A stretch of DNA of 64,000 bases, from NCBI RefSeq assembly GCF_022271405.1, contig NZ_JAJNAL010000019.1, positions 34,124 through 98,123 of the forward strand. The letters are read 5' to 3'. This DNA is from Rhodopseudomonas infernalis. Lineage in GTDB: Bacteria; Pseudomonadota; Alphaproteobacteria; Rhizobiales; Xanthobacteraceae. Below the pieces are notes generated by a model that was given only the letters and a program-made list of their open reading frames with translations, was not told the origin of the DNA and ran no database searches. The position numbers were made by a program, and so were the translations under genes. This document shows, in pieces, positions 36,157-44,131 of the stretch; positions within the stretch are counted from its first letter, which is position 1, and the number at the start of each line of letters is the position of its first letter.

Positions 36157-36882
36157 ATGATGAGTGGTGACTATGGGCGGAACACCATAGACTTTATCGA
36201 AGGGCTTATGGCTCTTTCGACGATCGACGAGGCATTTCGAGCTATCGAATCTGGATTTTCGGCCTTCGGATTCGAAACGATCATCATCACGGGTATCCCG
36301 AACCATCAGCAGACATTCTCGCAGATGGTGATGGCAAAGCGGTGGCCCGAGGAGTGGTTTGAGCTCTACACGCGGAAGAACTTCGACAGACATGATCCGG
36401 TCGTTCGTCACCTTCGGCAAACAATTAATCCGTTCGAATGGGCTGAAGCTCCATATCATCGAAAAGACGAGCCGCGCGCTGCGGAGGTCATGGATCGCGC
36501 CGCCGACTTTCAGATGGTTCGCGGCTTCATCGTTCCGATACACGGCCTGGCGGGATACGAGGCCGCGGTTTCCCTCGGCGGCTCAAATGTCGATCTCTGT
36601 TCCCGCAGCAAGCCGCTGCTTCATCTGATGGCCATGTACGCATTCGAGCGCGTTCGATCCCTATCGAATTCAATGCCGGTGGGGCCGCGCTTGACGGCGC
36701 GCGAGCGCGAAACCTTGAGGTGGGCAGCCCATGGCAAGTCCGCCTGGGAGATCGGCGAAATTCTTGCGATCGCGCAACGTACGGCTGAGGAACATCTATC
36801 GACGGCCGGTCGGAAGCTGGGGGCGGCAAATAAGACCCATGCGGTCGCGCTCGCCATCCGACAAAACCTCATCGCTCCCTAG
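36157..36882 (+). CDS. LuxR-family quorum-sensing regulator
   Basis: 241 residues. Autoinducer-binding domain at about 15-160 with the conserved Trp/Tyr/Asp-Pro pattern in WPEEWFELYTRKNFDRHDPV and a later W in FEWAEA. DNA-binding HTH at the C-terminus (LTARERETLRWAAHGKSAWEIGEIL). It should bind an acyl- or aryl-homoserine lactone made by the LuxI-type enzyme encoded 85 bases downstream, and activate genes with a lux box. ATG 36157 or the adjacent ATG 36160 is the start. Confidence 0.9.
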   Translation: MMSGDYGRNTIDFIEGLMALSTIDEAFRAIESGFSAFGFETIIITGIPNHQQTFSQMVMAKRWPEEWFELYTRKNFDRHDPVVRHLRQTINPFEWAEAPYHRKDEPRAAEVMDRAADFQMVRGFIVPIHGLAGYEAAVSLGGSNVDLCSRSKPLLHLMAMYAFERVRSLSNSMPVGPRLTARERETLRWAAHGKSAWEIGEILAIAQRTAEEHLSTAGRKLGAANKTHAVALAIRQNLIAP

Positions 36883-36895
36883 CCCGATACTACAC

Positions 36896-36909
36896 TGGGA
36901 CTTTTCCCA
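36896..36909. promoter_or_regulatory. Possible lux box upstream of luxI-type gene
   Basis: TGGGA-CTTT-TCCCA is an inverted repeat in the 85-base gap before the luxI-type gene, where LuxR-type proteins usually bind. It is shorter than typical 18-20-base lux boxes, so the assignment is tentative. Confidence 0.4.
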
Positions 36910-36967
36910 ATTTCGATCGAAGGTCCATTCCCGGAGAGTTCGCCTCGCTCATAGGTGGGAGGCGGAA

Positions 36968-37624
36968 ATGATCCACGTTATCTCGGCAAAGGACCGGCAC
37001 CTCTACGGCGATGCGGTGGAGGAGCATTTCAGGATCAGGCACCAGATCTTCGTCGGAGAACGGGGATGGAAGACGCTGGAGCGGCCGGACGGACGCGAGA
37101 TCGATCAGTACGACAACAACGATACGATCTATCTGCTCGCCCTAGAGAAAGGCCGGGTCGTAGGCGGTCACCGGCTCTATCCGACCACAAAACCAAACAT
37201 GATCAGCGAGGTATTTCCGCATCTCGCTGCAGTGAGCGGCTGTCCGTCGGCACCCGACATCTGGGAATGGTCACGGTATTTCATCGTCCCGGATCGGCGG
37301 GATGGGGACTTGAATCTTCGGCTGATGGCGGCCGTCCAGGAGTTCTGCCTGGAAGAAGGCATCACCCGGGTTAGCGCAGTGATCGAAATGTGGTGGCTTC
37401 CGCGATTTCAGCAGGCGGGCTTTGTACTGACCCCGCTCGGCGTCCCTGCCTTGATCGAAAATGCCTGGACGATCGCGACGCTCATTGAAATTAGCGAGAC
37501 CGCGCTTCGGTCGGTCAACGCGCGATTTGGCGCAACTCGCGTTTTGCACCGTCCCTCCCCTCAGCACAGGCACGCCTCCGCCGGGCTTCGGACCGGACGT
37601 AAAGGGCAGTCATTTTTGACCTGA
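36968..37624 (+). CDS. LuxI-family homoserine lactone synthase
   Basis: 218 residues from ATG 36968. Conserved residues of the family are in place: Arg and Phe in FRIRHQIFVGERGW, Asp residues in REIDQYDNND, Arg in GGHRLYPTT, and Ser-Arg in WEWSRYFIV. Synthases in this bacterial group include ones that use aryl- or branched-acyl-CoA (RpaI, BraI), and the FVGERGWK segment is similar, so an unusual signal is plausible but unproven. It forms a pair with the upstream LuxR. It overlaps the convergent small gene at 37610 by 15 bases. Confidence 0.9.
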   Translation: MIHVISAKDRHLYGDAVEEHFRIRHQIFVGERGWKTLERPDGREIDQYDNNDTIYLLALEKGRVVGGHRLYPTTKPNMISEVFPHLAAVSGCPSAPDIWEWSRYFIVPDRRDGDLNLRLMAAVQEFCLEEGITRVSAVIEMWWLPRFQQAGFVLTPLGVPALIENAWTIATLIEISETALRSVNARFGATRVLHRPSPQHRHASAGLRTGRKGQSFLT

Positions 37625-37807
37625 TACGACGCTTTGCGCGAACTCAAGCACGCGTCGTCGATCTGCGGGAGACGAGATCTGCAGAAAGGCACGGACGAGA
37701 GCCAAGCTCTCCTCAGGAGGAACCTGGTAACTCGATGCCATCGGCGATGACGAATATCGAGGAAGCTTGACGACGCGCTCGGCTGTCGAGTCCTCTTCAT
37801 CAACCAT
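37610..37807 (-). CDS. Small uncharacterised protein
   Basis: 65 residues from ATG 37807. The C-terminal 40 residues (PPEESLALVRAFLQIS followed by DRRRVLEFAQSV) form two predicted helices with a pattern common in short regulatory proteins of rhizobial relatives. Convergent with the luxI-type gene. It overlaps the start region of the divergent small gene at 37827. Function unknown. Confidence 0.55.
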   Translation of the reverse strand: MVDEEDSTAERVVKLPRYSSSPMASSYQVPPEESLALVRAFLQISSPADRRRVLEFAQSVVSGQK

Positions 37808-37826
37808 GATGCCCCCAGGTGAGGAA

Positions 37827-38006
37827 ATGGCTACCGTTGATCAGATCAATCAGCTTCGAAGGTCGGTGGATGGCGCTCGCGAGCTGGCTATTGCTCTTGA
37901 TATGACTACGACCGCCCACATCTTGGCAATGGCATGCCTCGATATTGCAGAGAAGCTTGACGACGAAACGGTCGATGAACCTGGCAGCGACGTCGAGCCC
38001 GAGTAG
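37827..38006 (+). CDS. Small helical uncharacterised protein
   Basis: 59 residues from ATG 37827 with AGGTGAGG just before; starts at 37806 or 37809 would add a few residues. Mostly helical with an acidic tail (EKLDDETVDEPG). It precedes another small gene by six bases, so they probably form an operon. Function unknown. Confidence 0.55.
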   Translation: MATVDQINQLRRSVDGARELAIALDMTTTAHILAMACLDIAEKLDDETVDEPGSDVEPE

Positions 38007-38012
38007 GCCCCG

Positions 38013-38273
38013 ATGCTGATTGGTATTCTCAAGGATATTCTTGAGCGTCGGAGGCGGAACGTCGTCCTTGCCGAGGCCGACGCCGCCGACCTGATGAGAG
38101 GGTTCGGGGATTCGGCCTACGACCAGGCGCGAACTCGCGCCCGCGAAAGCGACCAACGGATCACGTTGGACGCCAATCGTCCTCCGGAGCACTGGAGGCG
38201 GGTGGGTGCAATCATCGCCAAGCGGACAGGCCGCAAATTCCAGGACACGGCGACGAAGTATCTGGAGCAATGA
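38013..38273 (+). CDS. Small uncharacterised protein
   Basis: 86 residues from ATG 38013. Charged and helical (LERRRRNVVLAEADAADLM). The pattern DSAYDQARTRARES near residue 35 resembles small proteins found beside phage or plasmid genes, but no family is certain. Follows the 59-residue protein gene by six bases. Confidence 0.55.
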   Translation: MLIGILKDILERRRRNVVLAEADAADLMRGFGDSAYDQARTRARESDQRITLDANRPPEHWRRVGAIIAKRTGRKFQDTATKYLEQ

Positions 38274-38331
38274 TGCCAAAACGTTGGGGAGCGCCGCGGT
38301 CCGCCCCTAGCCGGACGAGAACCCGGCCCAA

Positions 38332-39093
38332 TCATTTCCCAAATTCCTTGAGCAACATCCGGCAGTAAGAGTCGACGGTCTTGAAATCCTGGATCATCTG
38401 CGGATGGAATAGAATGGCAGGCGATTTTTCGTAGACTGAGTGTGTCATCCAGGGACGGAAGCGGCCGAGCTTCTGTTGCTCGCCACGCAGACGGTCGTAC
38501 TCGACCCTATTGCCCTCCACGAGGGCCGCCATCGCCTTCGTGTCGAGCGCCCTGTGTGCCTCCGCAGCGGTGTCGTCAATTACGTAGGGAGCAATGTAGA
38601 GCGGGATACGGTGTGCGAGCCCATCCCGGAAGCCGATCAGGTTGGCAAGCCAATCCTTCTGGCCATCGAGAAAGGCCCTAAATTCGTCGCTAAAGGAGGG
38701 GCGGACGTACCTCTTGCCCAGACCGATCTCAAGCCGATCGAGCTTTGCGCCCCTCCTTCCGCGGAGATCCTTTTCGAGCACCCAGATCCAAGCCAAGTTC
38801 TCCATGCAGCCGAACGCGTTGATGACGAAGGTCTGGATCGCGGCGGTAGCATCCATGACGGCGGCTCTCTCCGGAATTGTGTCGAGATCCGGCGGCAGAA
38901 TCTGGAACACAGTCTGCACCGAGTGGACCATCGTCGCGAGACGGCGGCAGAGACCGTGCTGCGCGTGCTCGCGTGCTAGTCCCTCTTTGTATTCGCGCAT
39001 CGCATAGGCTTCCCGCAGATCGAGCAGGGCGCGTGGCAGATCGGCTAATCCGTTGTGGAGGTCGTCGACTGCTTCCTGGTTGAAGTATCCCAC
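38332..39093 (-). CDS. HEPN-like protein, partner of a nuclease-like gene
   Basis: 253 residues from GTG 39093 with GGGGGAG seven bases upstream; longer readings run into the neighbouring gene. All-helical. It has RDGLAH (Arg156 to His161), the R-x4-H motif of HEPN ribonucleases, inside a helix (LIGFRDGLAHRIPLY). The rest is not familiar. It is separated by only four bases from the nuclease-like gene upstream, so the pair is probably one unit. A toxin-like RNase function is an inference from the motif. Confidence 0.7.
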   Translation of the reverse strand: MGYFNQEAVDDLHNGLADLPRALLDLREAYAMREYKEGLAREHAQHGLCRRLATMVHSVQTVFQILPPDLDTIPERAAVMDATAAIQTFVINAFGCMENLAWIWVLEKDLRGRRGAKLDRLEIGLGKRYVRPSFSDEFRAFLDGQKDWLANLIGFRDGLAHRIPLYIAPYVIDDTAAEAHRALDTKAMAALVEGNRVEYDRLRGEQQKLGRFRPWMTHSVYEKSPAILFHPQMIQDFKTVDSYCRMLLKEFGK

Positions 39094-39097
39094 CGCC

Positions 39098-39682
39098 CTA
39101 CTCCCCCACGTCCTCGACCCTCCCTCTGGGGTCGACCAGCGCGATCCCAATGCCGGCGGCCGCGCAGCGGGGAGCCAACTTGCGCCCGATCCGGCGCGTG
39201 ACATCGGTAGCCGGCATGACTGCAACGAGGCGGCTACCGGGCGCCTTCATCATCAGGCGGCCGACGATCTCGCAGAGCCCCTTGTCGAGTCTCGATAGCC
39301 GGCCCGGATGCGTCGTCGCGATCGCACCTCCCTTACACTCAGCTTCGATCACGATGCCGTTGGCAAGCGCGGTGACGTCACTCAGTCCAGACCGGGGATG
39401 AATGACAATACAGCGACCCTCCGCATCTTCGAACGTTCCCGCGAACGGCCTGCGAGCGGTCGCGATTCTGCGGAAACCACGTCGCTCAAGCCAGCTCTGG
39501 AAGTCGATCTGCCGAGCGTGCTGGCCATCAGGGTGAATCTTCACCTCGCGGATGGGCTCGGTCCGGAAAAGATGCATGGCGTAAGCCAGCATGACAGCGC
39601 CTTCGTAGAAGTACCGATCGGGTTGGTCTAGAGACTTTCCTGCGGTCGGCGGACGCTCGACGATCAGGTCATCGAAATTCAC
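39098..39682 (-). CDS. PD-(D/E)XK nuclease-like protein
   Basis: 194 residues from GTG 39682, GGAG upstream. The segment SGLSDVTALANGIVIEAECKGG supplies Asp102 and Glu115-x-Lys117, the standard metal-binding pattern of restriction-endonuclease-like folds. The N-terminal 60 residues are helical. Together with the HEPN-like gene it resembles two-gene restriction or abortive-infection modules, though I do not recognise a named system. Confidence 0.7.
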   Translation of the reverse strand: MNFDDLIVERPPTAGKSLDQPDRYFYEGAVMLAYAMHLFRTEPIREVKIHPDGQHARQIDFQSWLERRGFRRIATARRPFAGTFEDAEGRCIVIHPRSGLSDVTALANGIVIEAECKGGAIATTHPGRLSRLDKGLCEIVGRLMMKAPGSRLVAVMPATDVTRRIGRKLAPRCAAAGIGIALVDPRGRVEDVGE

Positions 39683-39820
39683 ATTTAGACTCCAACGGCG
39701 TGCAGCTGTGAAGAAACGTTACTCCCGTGGCTTGCTGGCACCAGTTCAGGAGCCCTGAGCCGTGATAGCTGAAATAGCCTGATTGTAGTTAGCTGAGCAC
39801 TAGAACAGCAGCCTTCGACC

Positions 39821-40501
39821 CTACGCCGGCATCATACCCTTAGCTTTCTCGAACTTGTCCCTGATCCAGGTCTGATGGCCTGGATGTCCCCAGCGATAGA
39901 GCAGATCCTCGTCCTGGGTAACCCTTACTCTCCGTCCGTTGAGGAGCTCAGAGACGGGCTTAAGGGGACGCAGCAGGCGCAGGGGATAGTTCAGGAGTTG
40001 TACACCGTCGAGCGCGGGATCCATGCCCATCGCCTCGCCCAGCTTGAACGGTCCGTTGCAGAGCTTCTTTTCGTGTCCCCGGGCACGAGCCCTCACGTCT
40101 CGGTCAGCATCGGGCGCTCGACTGCGGCGCGCGGCCATGATGTCGATTCCGATGAGGGGGATACCTGCCCTAAGGAGGACGGTGCTCCTGGGGTCTACCT
40201 CTCCGCAAACGATGTCCATAGCCCACATGTCGCGGCTGCCATGGATGCGTGCGGTCCCGGGCGGCGTCAGATTCTTGGCTCCCCGATTGCGAAGTGAGTG
40301 ATTGTCAGGGTGGAAGTGCGACGCTCGGTCTTCGCCTCCACCATAGGCCTCGACGTCTATAAGCATAACCGCGGTTTCCAGATCCCGGATGTAAGAGTGC
40401 AACACGCAACCGATCAGGCGCGGTGCCACCCGGGCAGCGGGCGGCGCGAAAAAGGCTTCGTCAACTTCAACGTATTTCTCGCCAAAGAACTCGCTCATCA
40501 T
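39821..40501 (-). CDS. DNA-3-methyladenine glycosylase, AAG/MPG family
   Basis: 226 residues. The catalytic Glu is in VEAYGGGEDRASH, and the family motif around GPFKLGEAMGM is present; length fits bacterial members. The enzyme removes alkylated purines. ATG 40498 rather than 40501 may be used, judged by AAGGA spacing. A LexA-type box lies about 190 bases upstream, so damage-inducible expression is possible. It lies within the island, next to defence-like genes. Confidence 0.9.
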   Translation of the reverse strand: MMSEFFGEKYVEVDEAFFAPPAARVAPRLIGCVLHSYIRDLETAVMLIDVEAYGGGEDRASHFHPDNHSLRNRGAKNLTPPGTARIHGSRDMWAMDIVCGEVDPRSTVLLRAGIPLIGIDIMAARRSRAPDADRDVRARARGHEKKLCNGPFKLGEAMGMDPALDGVQLLNYPLRLLRPLKPVSELLNGRRVRVTQDEDLLYRWGHPGHQTWIRDKFEKAKGMMPA

Positions 40502-40896
40502 AATTCCTTGTCGTCGAAATAGCGGCGAAAGTCGCTGGCGCGGTCATCGTCACGCTTGCCCTCGTCCCTTCAGCTGTGGAGGTCACGATCACGCCGACTG
40601 GCGGCCGGGGCCTGCCGACTAGCCATCGGGTGGCTTGAGTTCGCGATTCGCTTTGAGACAGGAAAACCCGGCGTTTGTCGCGAGTAGAACAAATTAAGAA
40701 CAAACGATTATACTAGATGTGTGTCATTCCTGCCCACATCTCAACGCGCTCGCAAGCCGCCGCCCCCCCGGGGGCGCGCACCGAGTGGCCTGGAAATCGA
40801 CAGTAGCATTGGAGAAGATTTTGCGCGCGCTTAAAAGGTGAGCGGGAGAGAATCTGCAACCAACACCCCGTTCGACGCAGTGCTCCCGGGGGCGCC
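40502..40896. other. Divergent promoter region with AT-rich core
   Basis: 395 bases between the glycosylase gene and the YejK-like gene. It holds a LexA-type box (40687-40701), a plus-strand TATACT at 40709-40714, and a C/G hairpin at about 40750-40768. A minus-strand frame ending inside the glycosylase gene (40467-40703) is open but shows no domain. Confidence 0.5.
40687..40701. promoter_or_regulatory. LexA-type SOS box, second copy in the island
   Basis: GAAC AAATTAA GAAC, on the other strand GTTC-N7-GTTC, exactly matching the alphaproteobacterial LexA operator. It lies between the divergent glycosylase gene and YejK-like/membrane gene pair, so it could control either or both. A TATACT -10-like element follows on the plus strand. 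Confidence 0.65.
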
Positions 40897-41955
40897 ATGA
40901 GCTTTCTGACCGACGATGAACTTGCATCCTTACGTATCAACCAAATGATCCTTCACGTCGTCGGGGGAAAGCAGGCGTTCGAGCCGCAGCCGACGATGGA
41001 AGGCGTCGAACACATCGAATTCTTCCTGGCGCGCATCCAGGATGCAGCCGTCAGCGGCGTTCATCGATTCGAGGAGAGGTCTGGCACCCGCGACCTGCTT
41101 CAACAGATGGCAAGTCAGACCGCGAGCTTCGAGGAGGGTGCACAGGAGCTGTCGCGTCGCTTTTCGAAGGATCACGTCGGATCGAGCAGTAACGGAGCCT
41201 TCTTCGTGTTCGAGCTCAGTACCGACGACCCAAGCGTACTGTTCTACAGTTTGATTAAATACGACTACGGCGAAGCCATCGAGCTGTATGAAGACAATGG
41301 CCGCAACGCACTGCGCCAGATCGTCCAAGCTTTCGTTCGACAGAAGCGCGCAATCCAGAAATCTTGCTTGGTGCGCGTTCGCAATGGGGTAGTCGAAAGT
41401 CACGTGTCGGCCATTGATCGGATGGGCGAGGCACCCGACCTTACCGACTATTTCCAGAAGTTCCTTGAGGTGGTTCGAGATCGAGACACGCAAGAGCTCA
41501 GTCGGAAGCTTAACGAAGTTCTGCGGACCACCCTGCAGCAATGCCGGTCGCGGCTACCGAACGGGGACGTACCGGCAGCTTTAGCGGCGACTAAGGACCA
41601 TCTGCGGGGGCGTGACAGTGTGGACGACGAAGGAATCCGAGAAGCCCTATTCGTCGCCGCGGGCCGACCCTCGGAGGAGGCCCGGGCGGAGCTCGACAAG
41701 GTTTTGGCAAAGCAGTTGAAGGAAAAGAAGCTGGCGGGCGTTAGTTTTCGTCCGGATCCGAACACGCTCAGACGTGCCCCCCGCCACAAGGTCCATACCG
41801 CTGAAGGCGTTCAGTTGGTGTATCCCGGCGAGCAGGAGAACCGCGCCGTGACGAGACAACGTACCGAGGGCGGCGGCTGGACGATCACGATTAGAACAAC
41901 GCAGAACTTGGTGTTGGATGAGACCGTCCCTGAAACTTCTCGCTCGAACGCTTGA
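40897..41955 (+). CDS. YejK/NdpA-like nucleoid-associated protein
   Basis: 352 residues from ATG 40897. The opening (LRINQMILHVVGG, FFLARI) and the central LFYSLIKYDYGEAIEL are hallmarks of the 37-kDa nucleoid-associated protein family. A C-terminal basic region of about 60 residues follows. YejK binds DNA and topoisomerase IV in E. coli; here the gene stands next to, and overlaps by 38 bases, a membrane-protein gene, unlike the housekeeping copy. YejK-like proteins are recurrent on mobile elements. A sensing role in a defence pair is an inference. Confidence 0.75.
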   Translation: MSFLTDDELASLRINQMILHVVGGKQAFEPQPTMEGVEHIEFFLARIQDAAVSGVHRFEERSGTRDLLQQMASQTASFEEGAQELSRRFSKDHVGSSSNGAFFVFELSTDDPSVLFYSLIKYDYGEAIELYEDNGRNALRQIVQAFVRQKRAIQKSCLVRVRNGVVESHVSAIDRMGEAPDLTDYFQKFLEVVRDRDTQELSRKLNEVLRTTLQQCRSRLPNGDVPAALAATKDHLRGRDSVDDEGIREALFVAAGRPSEEARAELDKVLAKQLKEKKLAGVSFRPDPNTLRRAPRHKVHTAEGVQLVYPGEQENRAVTRQRTEGGGWTITIRTTQNLVLDETVPETSRSNA

Positions 41956-43483
41956 CGAGTGGGCCGCCGAAAAACAGGCGATCGTGACAGAGACTCGCGA
42001 GTTGTTGGTCGTCGGCAATCTGTCGGCGACCGATGCCGTCGCCCTTGTCGGAATGGTTTGCGATGACGACCTGAATCCGATCATCGAAGACGGCTCCGAC
42101 GCCGTGGTCGATCCACTCGAAATCGCAGACGACTTCGCACCTTTCAAGGTCAGTCTGAGTAAACCTCCGGTGCCTGCCCACGTGAGTGCGGTTCTGACGA
42201 ACACGGGTTTTGCGGACTGGCTGTCGCGTCCGCCGGAGAGCTCCATCCTGTGGTGTGGCCTGCTCGAGAACGCGTTCGACACCCAGAGCGTGCGCTTCGC
42301 GCCGTGGGGCGACGCCTCGGAATACGTATCGACCCACGCTTCGGCGACGGCGCGTAAGATAGTGCGCGAGGGAGGCTCGACGCCGCTAGTGCCGGCCGAT
42401 GTCAGACCATGGCTGCTGAAGGCAGGGGTCGAGGTGCCATGGTGCGAGACTACGGCGAAGGTCTGGATAGATCGTTCTGCCGAAGCGCTATTCAGGTCTC
42501 TCTGCAACGAAGTGGAAGCGGCCGACTCGCTGATGTTTCGGGGACCTCCCGTCGTCAGGTACTCCGTTTCGCGTCCGGCGATTGACCTCATGTCCCCGAA
42601 GGGTTTCGCTGCCCTGCAAGCAGCCGGCCGTTGGGTCTTCGATCTCGATCGGGAGATAGAGACGCGTCATGGGTTGCTGACCACCGAACTGGCGCGGACC
42701 AACGTCGGAAGTACGGAGGCAGCAACTCTTTTCGAGAAGGGGGCTATCTCGGCGCTCGAAGGCGCGAAGATAGCCATGCAACTCGGACTGCAAAAACTCA
42801 GTCTGGATTCCCTGAAGGCACTTGCCGACCTCAGGAAGGCGATCTCGGACGAAGCCGCCAAGCTATCGGATGCAACCCGCCAGATTGCAACTGCCGTCGC
42901 CGGCGCGCTGTTCGCAGGCATCGGCGTGATCGCCGCGCGGTTGACCACATTGATCGGCAGCCCGGTGGTTTCAATTGCTATTTTCATTCTGGGCCTGGTG
43001 CTCTGCGCCTACGTAGCGGCCGTCATCTTTAGCGGCTTCCAGTTCATCAACATTCAACGCGATCTACGGTCACAATGGAGGGAGCGACTCTACCGCTTTC
43101 TGCCAGAGGCGGAATACGAGGCGATGGTTTCCGGACCGGCTGGGAAGTCCGAGCGCGCATTTACCAATGCGGCAATTGTCGGGGGTGTGCTGACTGGCAT
43201 GCTGTTTCTGGCCGTAATGATCGTATCATATAGCCCGATGCCCGCGGCCGGCCCATCGATGCCGCAAGCAGAACGCAGTGATGCGGTGATCCCGAAGGAC
43301 AACTCGCAGAGTGAACCGTCCGGTTCGCAACGCGAAGCCGTAAAGACCTCCCCAGGTTCCTATATAGTCGGGCCGCCAGCGACGAGGCATGCCCCGCCCC
43401 TCCCGACCGCCGAGCAGCGCATCCATACGCCTGCGACGCCTAACCCAAGCTCACGACCATCCGATAATCGGCCGCCGAAATAA
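41918..43483 (+). CDS. Uncharacterised membrane protein overlapping the YejK-like gene
   Basis: 521 residues from ATG 41918, inside the upstream gene's 3' end. Residues 1-310 are soluble; a helical segment at about 260-320 contains a possible coiled coil. Hydrophobic helices lie near 325-345, 348-370 and 415-435. The last 80 residues are Pro/Ser/Gln-rich and poorly ordered. No catalytic motif recognised. A soluble domain plus C-terminal membrane helices next to a DNA-binding partner is the layout of several toxin-effector pairs, but this is inference only. Confidence 0.7.
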   Translation: MRPSLKLLARTLDEWAAEKQAIVTETRELLVVGNLSATDAVALVGMVCDDDLNPIIEDGSDAVVDPLEIADDFAPFKVSLSKPPVPAHVSAVLTNTGFADWLSRPPESSILWCGLLENAFDTQSVRFAPWGDASEYVSTHASATARKIVREGGSTPLVPADVRPWLLKAGVEVPWCETTAKVWIDRSAEALFRSLCNEVEAADSLMFRGPPVVRYSVSRPAIDLMSPKGFAALQAAGRWVFDLDREIETRHGLLTTELARTNVGSTEAATLFEKGAISALEGAKIAMQLGLQKLSLDSLKALADLRKAISDEAAKLSDATRQIATAVAGALFAGIGVIAARLTTLIGSPVVSIAIFILGLVLCAYVAAVIFSGFQFINIQRDLRSQWRERLYRFLPEAEYEAMVSGPAGKSERAFTNAAIVGGVLTGMLFLAVMIVSYSPMPAAGPSMPQAERSDAVIPKDNSQSEPSGSQREAVKTSPGSYIVGPPATRHAPPLPTAEQRIHTPATPNPSSRPSDNRPPK

Positions 43484-43847
43484 TGTCGGCGGGCAGGGGC
43501 GGCCGGCACTGTGGTTGCGCTATTGGAATCGCCCTCGTTTACCGCAACTTCCGGCGTCGATGCCTTCACCCCAGCGATATGTCGGGTGCGGCCGTTGCCC
43601 CTGACCGCAGCGCCTGAGCTGGCAGAAATGAGAATCCGGGTCGAATGCTGCGTTGGTGTCCAGGCAACAGGAGATCGGCGCTGGCCGAGATTTGGGCAAC
43701 CACGGCCGGCCAAACGCGTTGCCGCCTCCGTCTCCCTGTGTCAAATTTCCACGCGCCTCAGGGGCTACACCATGGGGCTACACCCACCGCCCGCGAGCGC
43801 GTGAGAAAGCCTTGAATTACAAAGGGTTTTCGGGACGTCAGAAAACG
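43484..43847. other. Right island edge, non-coding
   Basis: About 360 bases between the membrane-protein gene and the tRNA 3' end. No convincing gene. It contains two direct copies of GGGGCTACACC (next entry), a typical form of integrase arm sites beside tRNA attachment sites. Confidence 0.45.
43761..43784. repeat. Direct repeat near tRNA 3' end, possible integrase arm sites
   Basis: GGGGCTACACC at 43761-43771 and again at 43774-43784, 13 bases apart, about 65 bases from the tRNA 3' end. This is the expected position and style for recombinase arm-binding sites at an attachment site. Confidence 0.5.
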
Positions 43848-43937
43848 TGGCGGAGAGGGAGGGATTCGAACCCCCGATAGGCTTGCACCTATGCCGCATT
43901 TCGAGTGCGGTGCATTCGACCACTCTGCCACCTCTCC
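43848..43937 (-). tRNA. tRNA-Ser (CGA), with encoded CCA
   Basis: Read on the minus strand: acceptor arm GGAGAGG pairs with CCTCTCC, discriminator G, then CCA encoded at 43850-43848. The anticodon arm CCGCA-CTCGAAA-TGCGG gives anticodon CGA (codon UCG). A long variable arm (ATAGGTGCAAGCCTAT) marks it as class II serine. The T-arm is GGGGG-TTCGAAT-CCCTC. The 3' end faces the island, as expected for an integration site. Confidence 0.95.
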
Positions 43938-44131
43938 GCGGCGCGCGCGCGGGCTGGCCCGCGTGTTGGTCGGCGGTGTTCTTAAGGGAGCCGCGGCGGA
44001 TAAACAAGCCGGGCGGTGATGCTTCGCCGCAAAACTGTTGCGAGCGCCACGCCTGGCGGCGCATTGGCAGGCTCAGGGAGAGGCGTCGATGCGCCGCCCC
44101 TTGAGCGTCGTGCCTGAGCCCAGCCGCATCC

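Noticed and set aside
40467..40703. 78-codon minus-strand frame starting near the second LexA-type box
   Set aside because: Overlaps the glycosylase start and shows no domain; the glycosylase reading is far stronger.
40745..40772. C/G hairpin (CGCCCCC/GGGGGCG) as a terminator
   Set aside because: No T-run follows, and it lies in a promoter region; possibly only a GC-rich palindrome.
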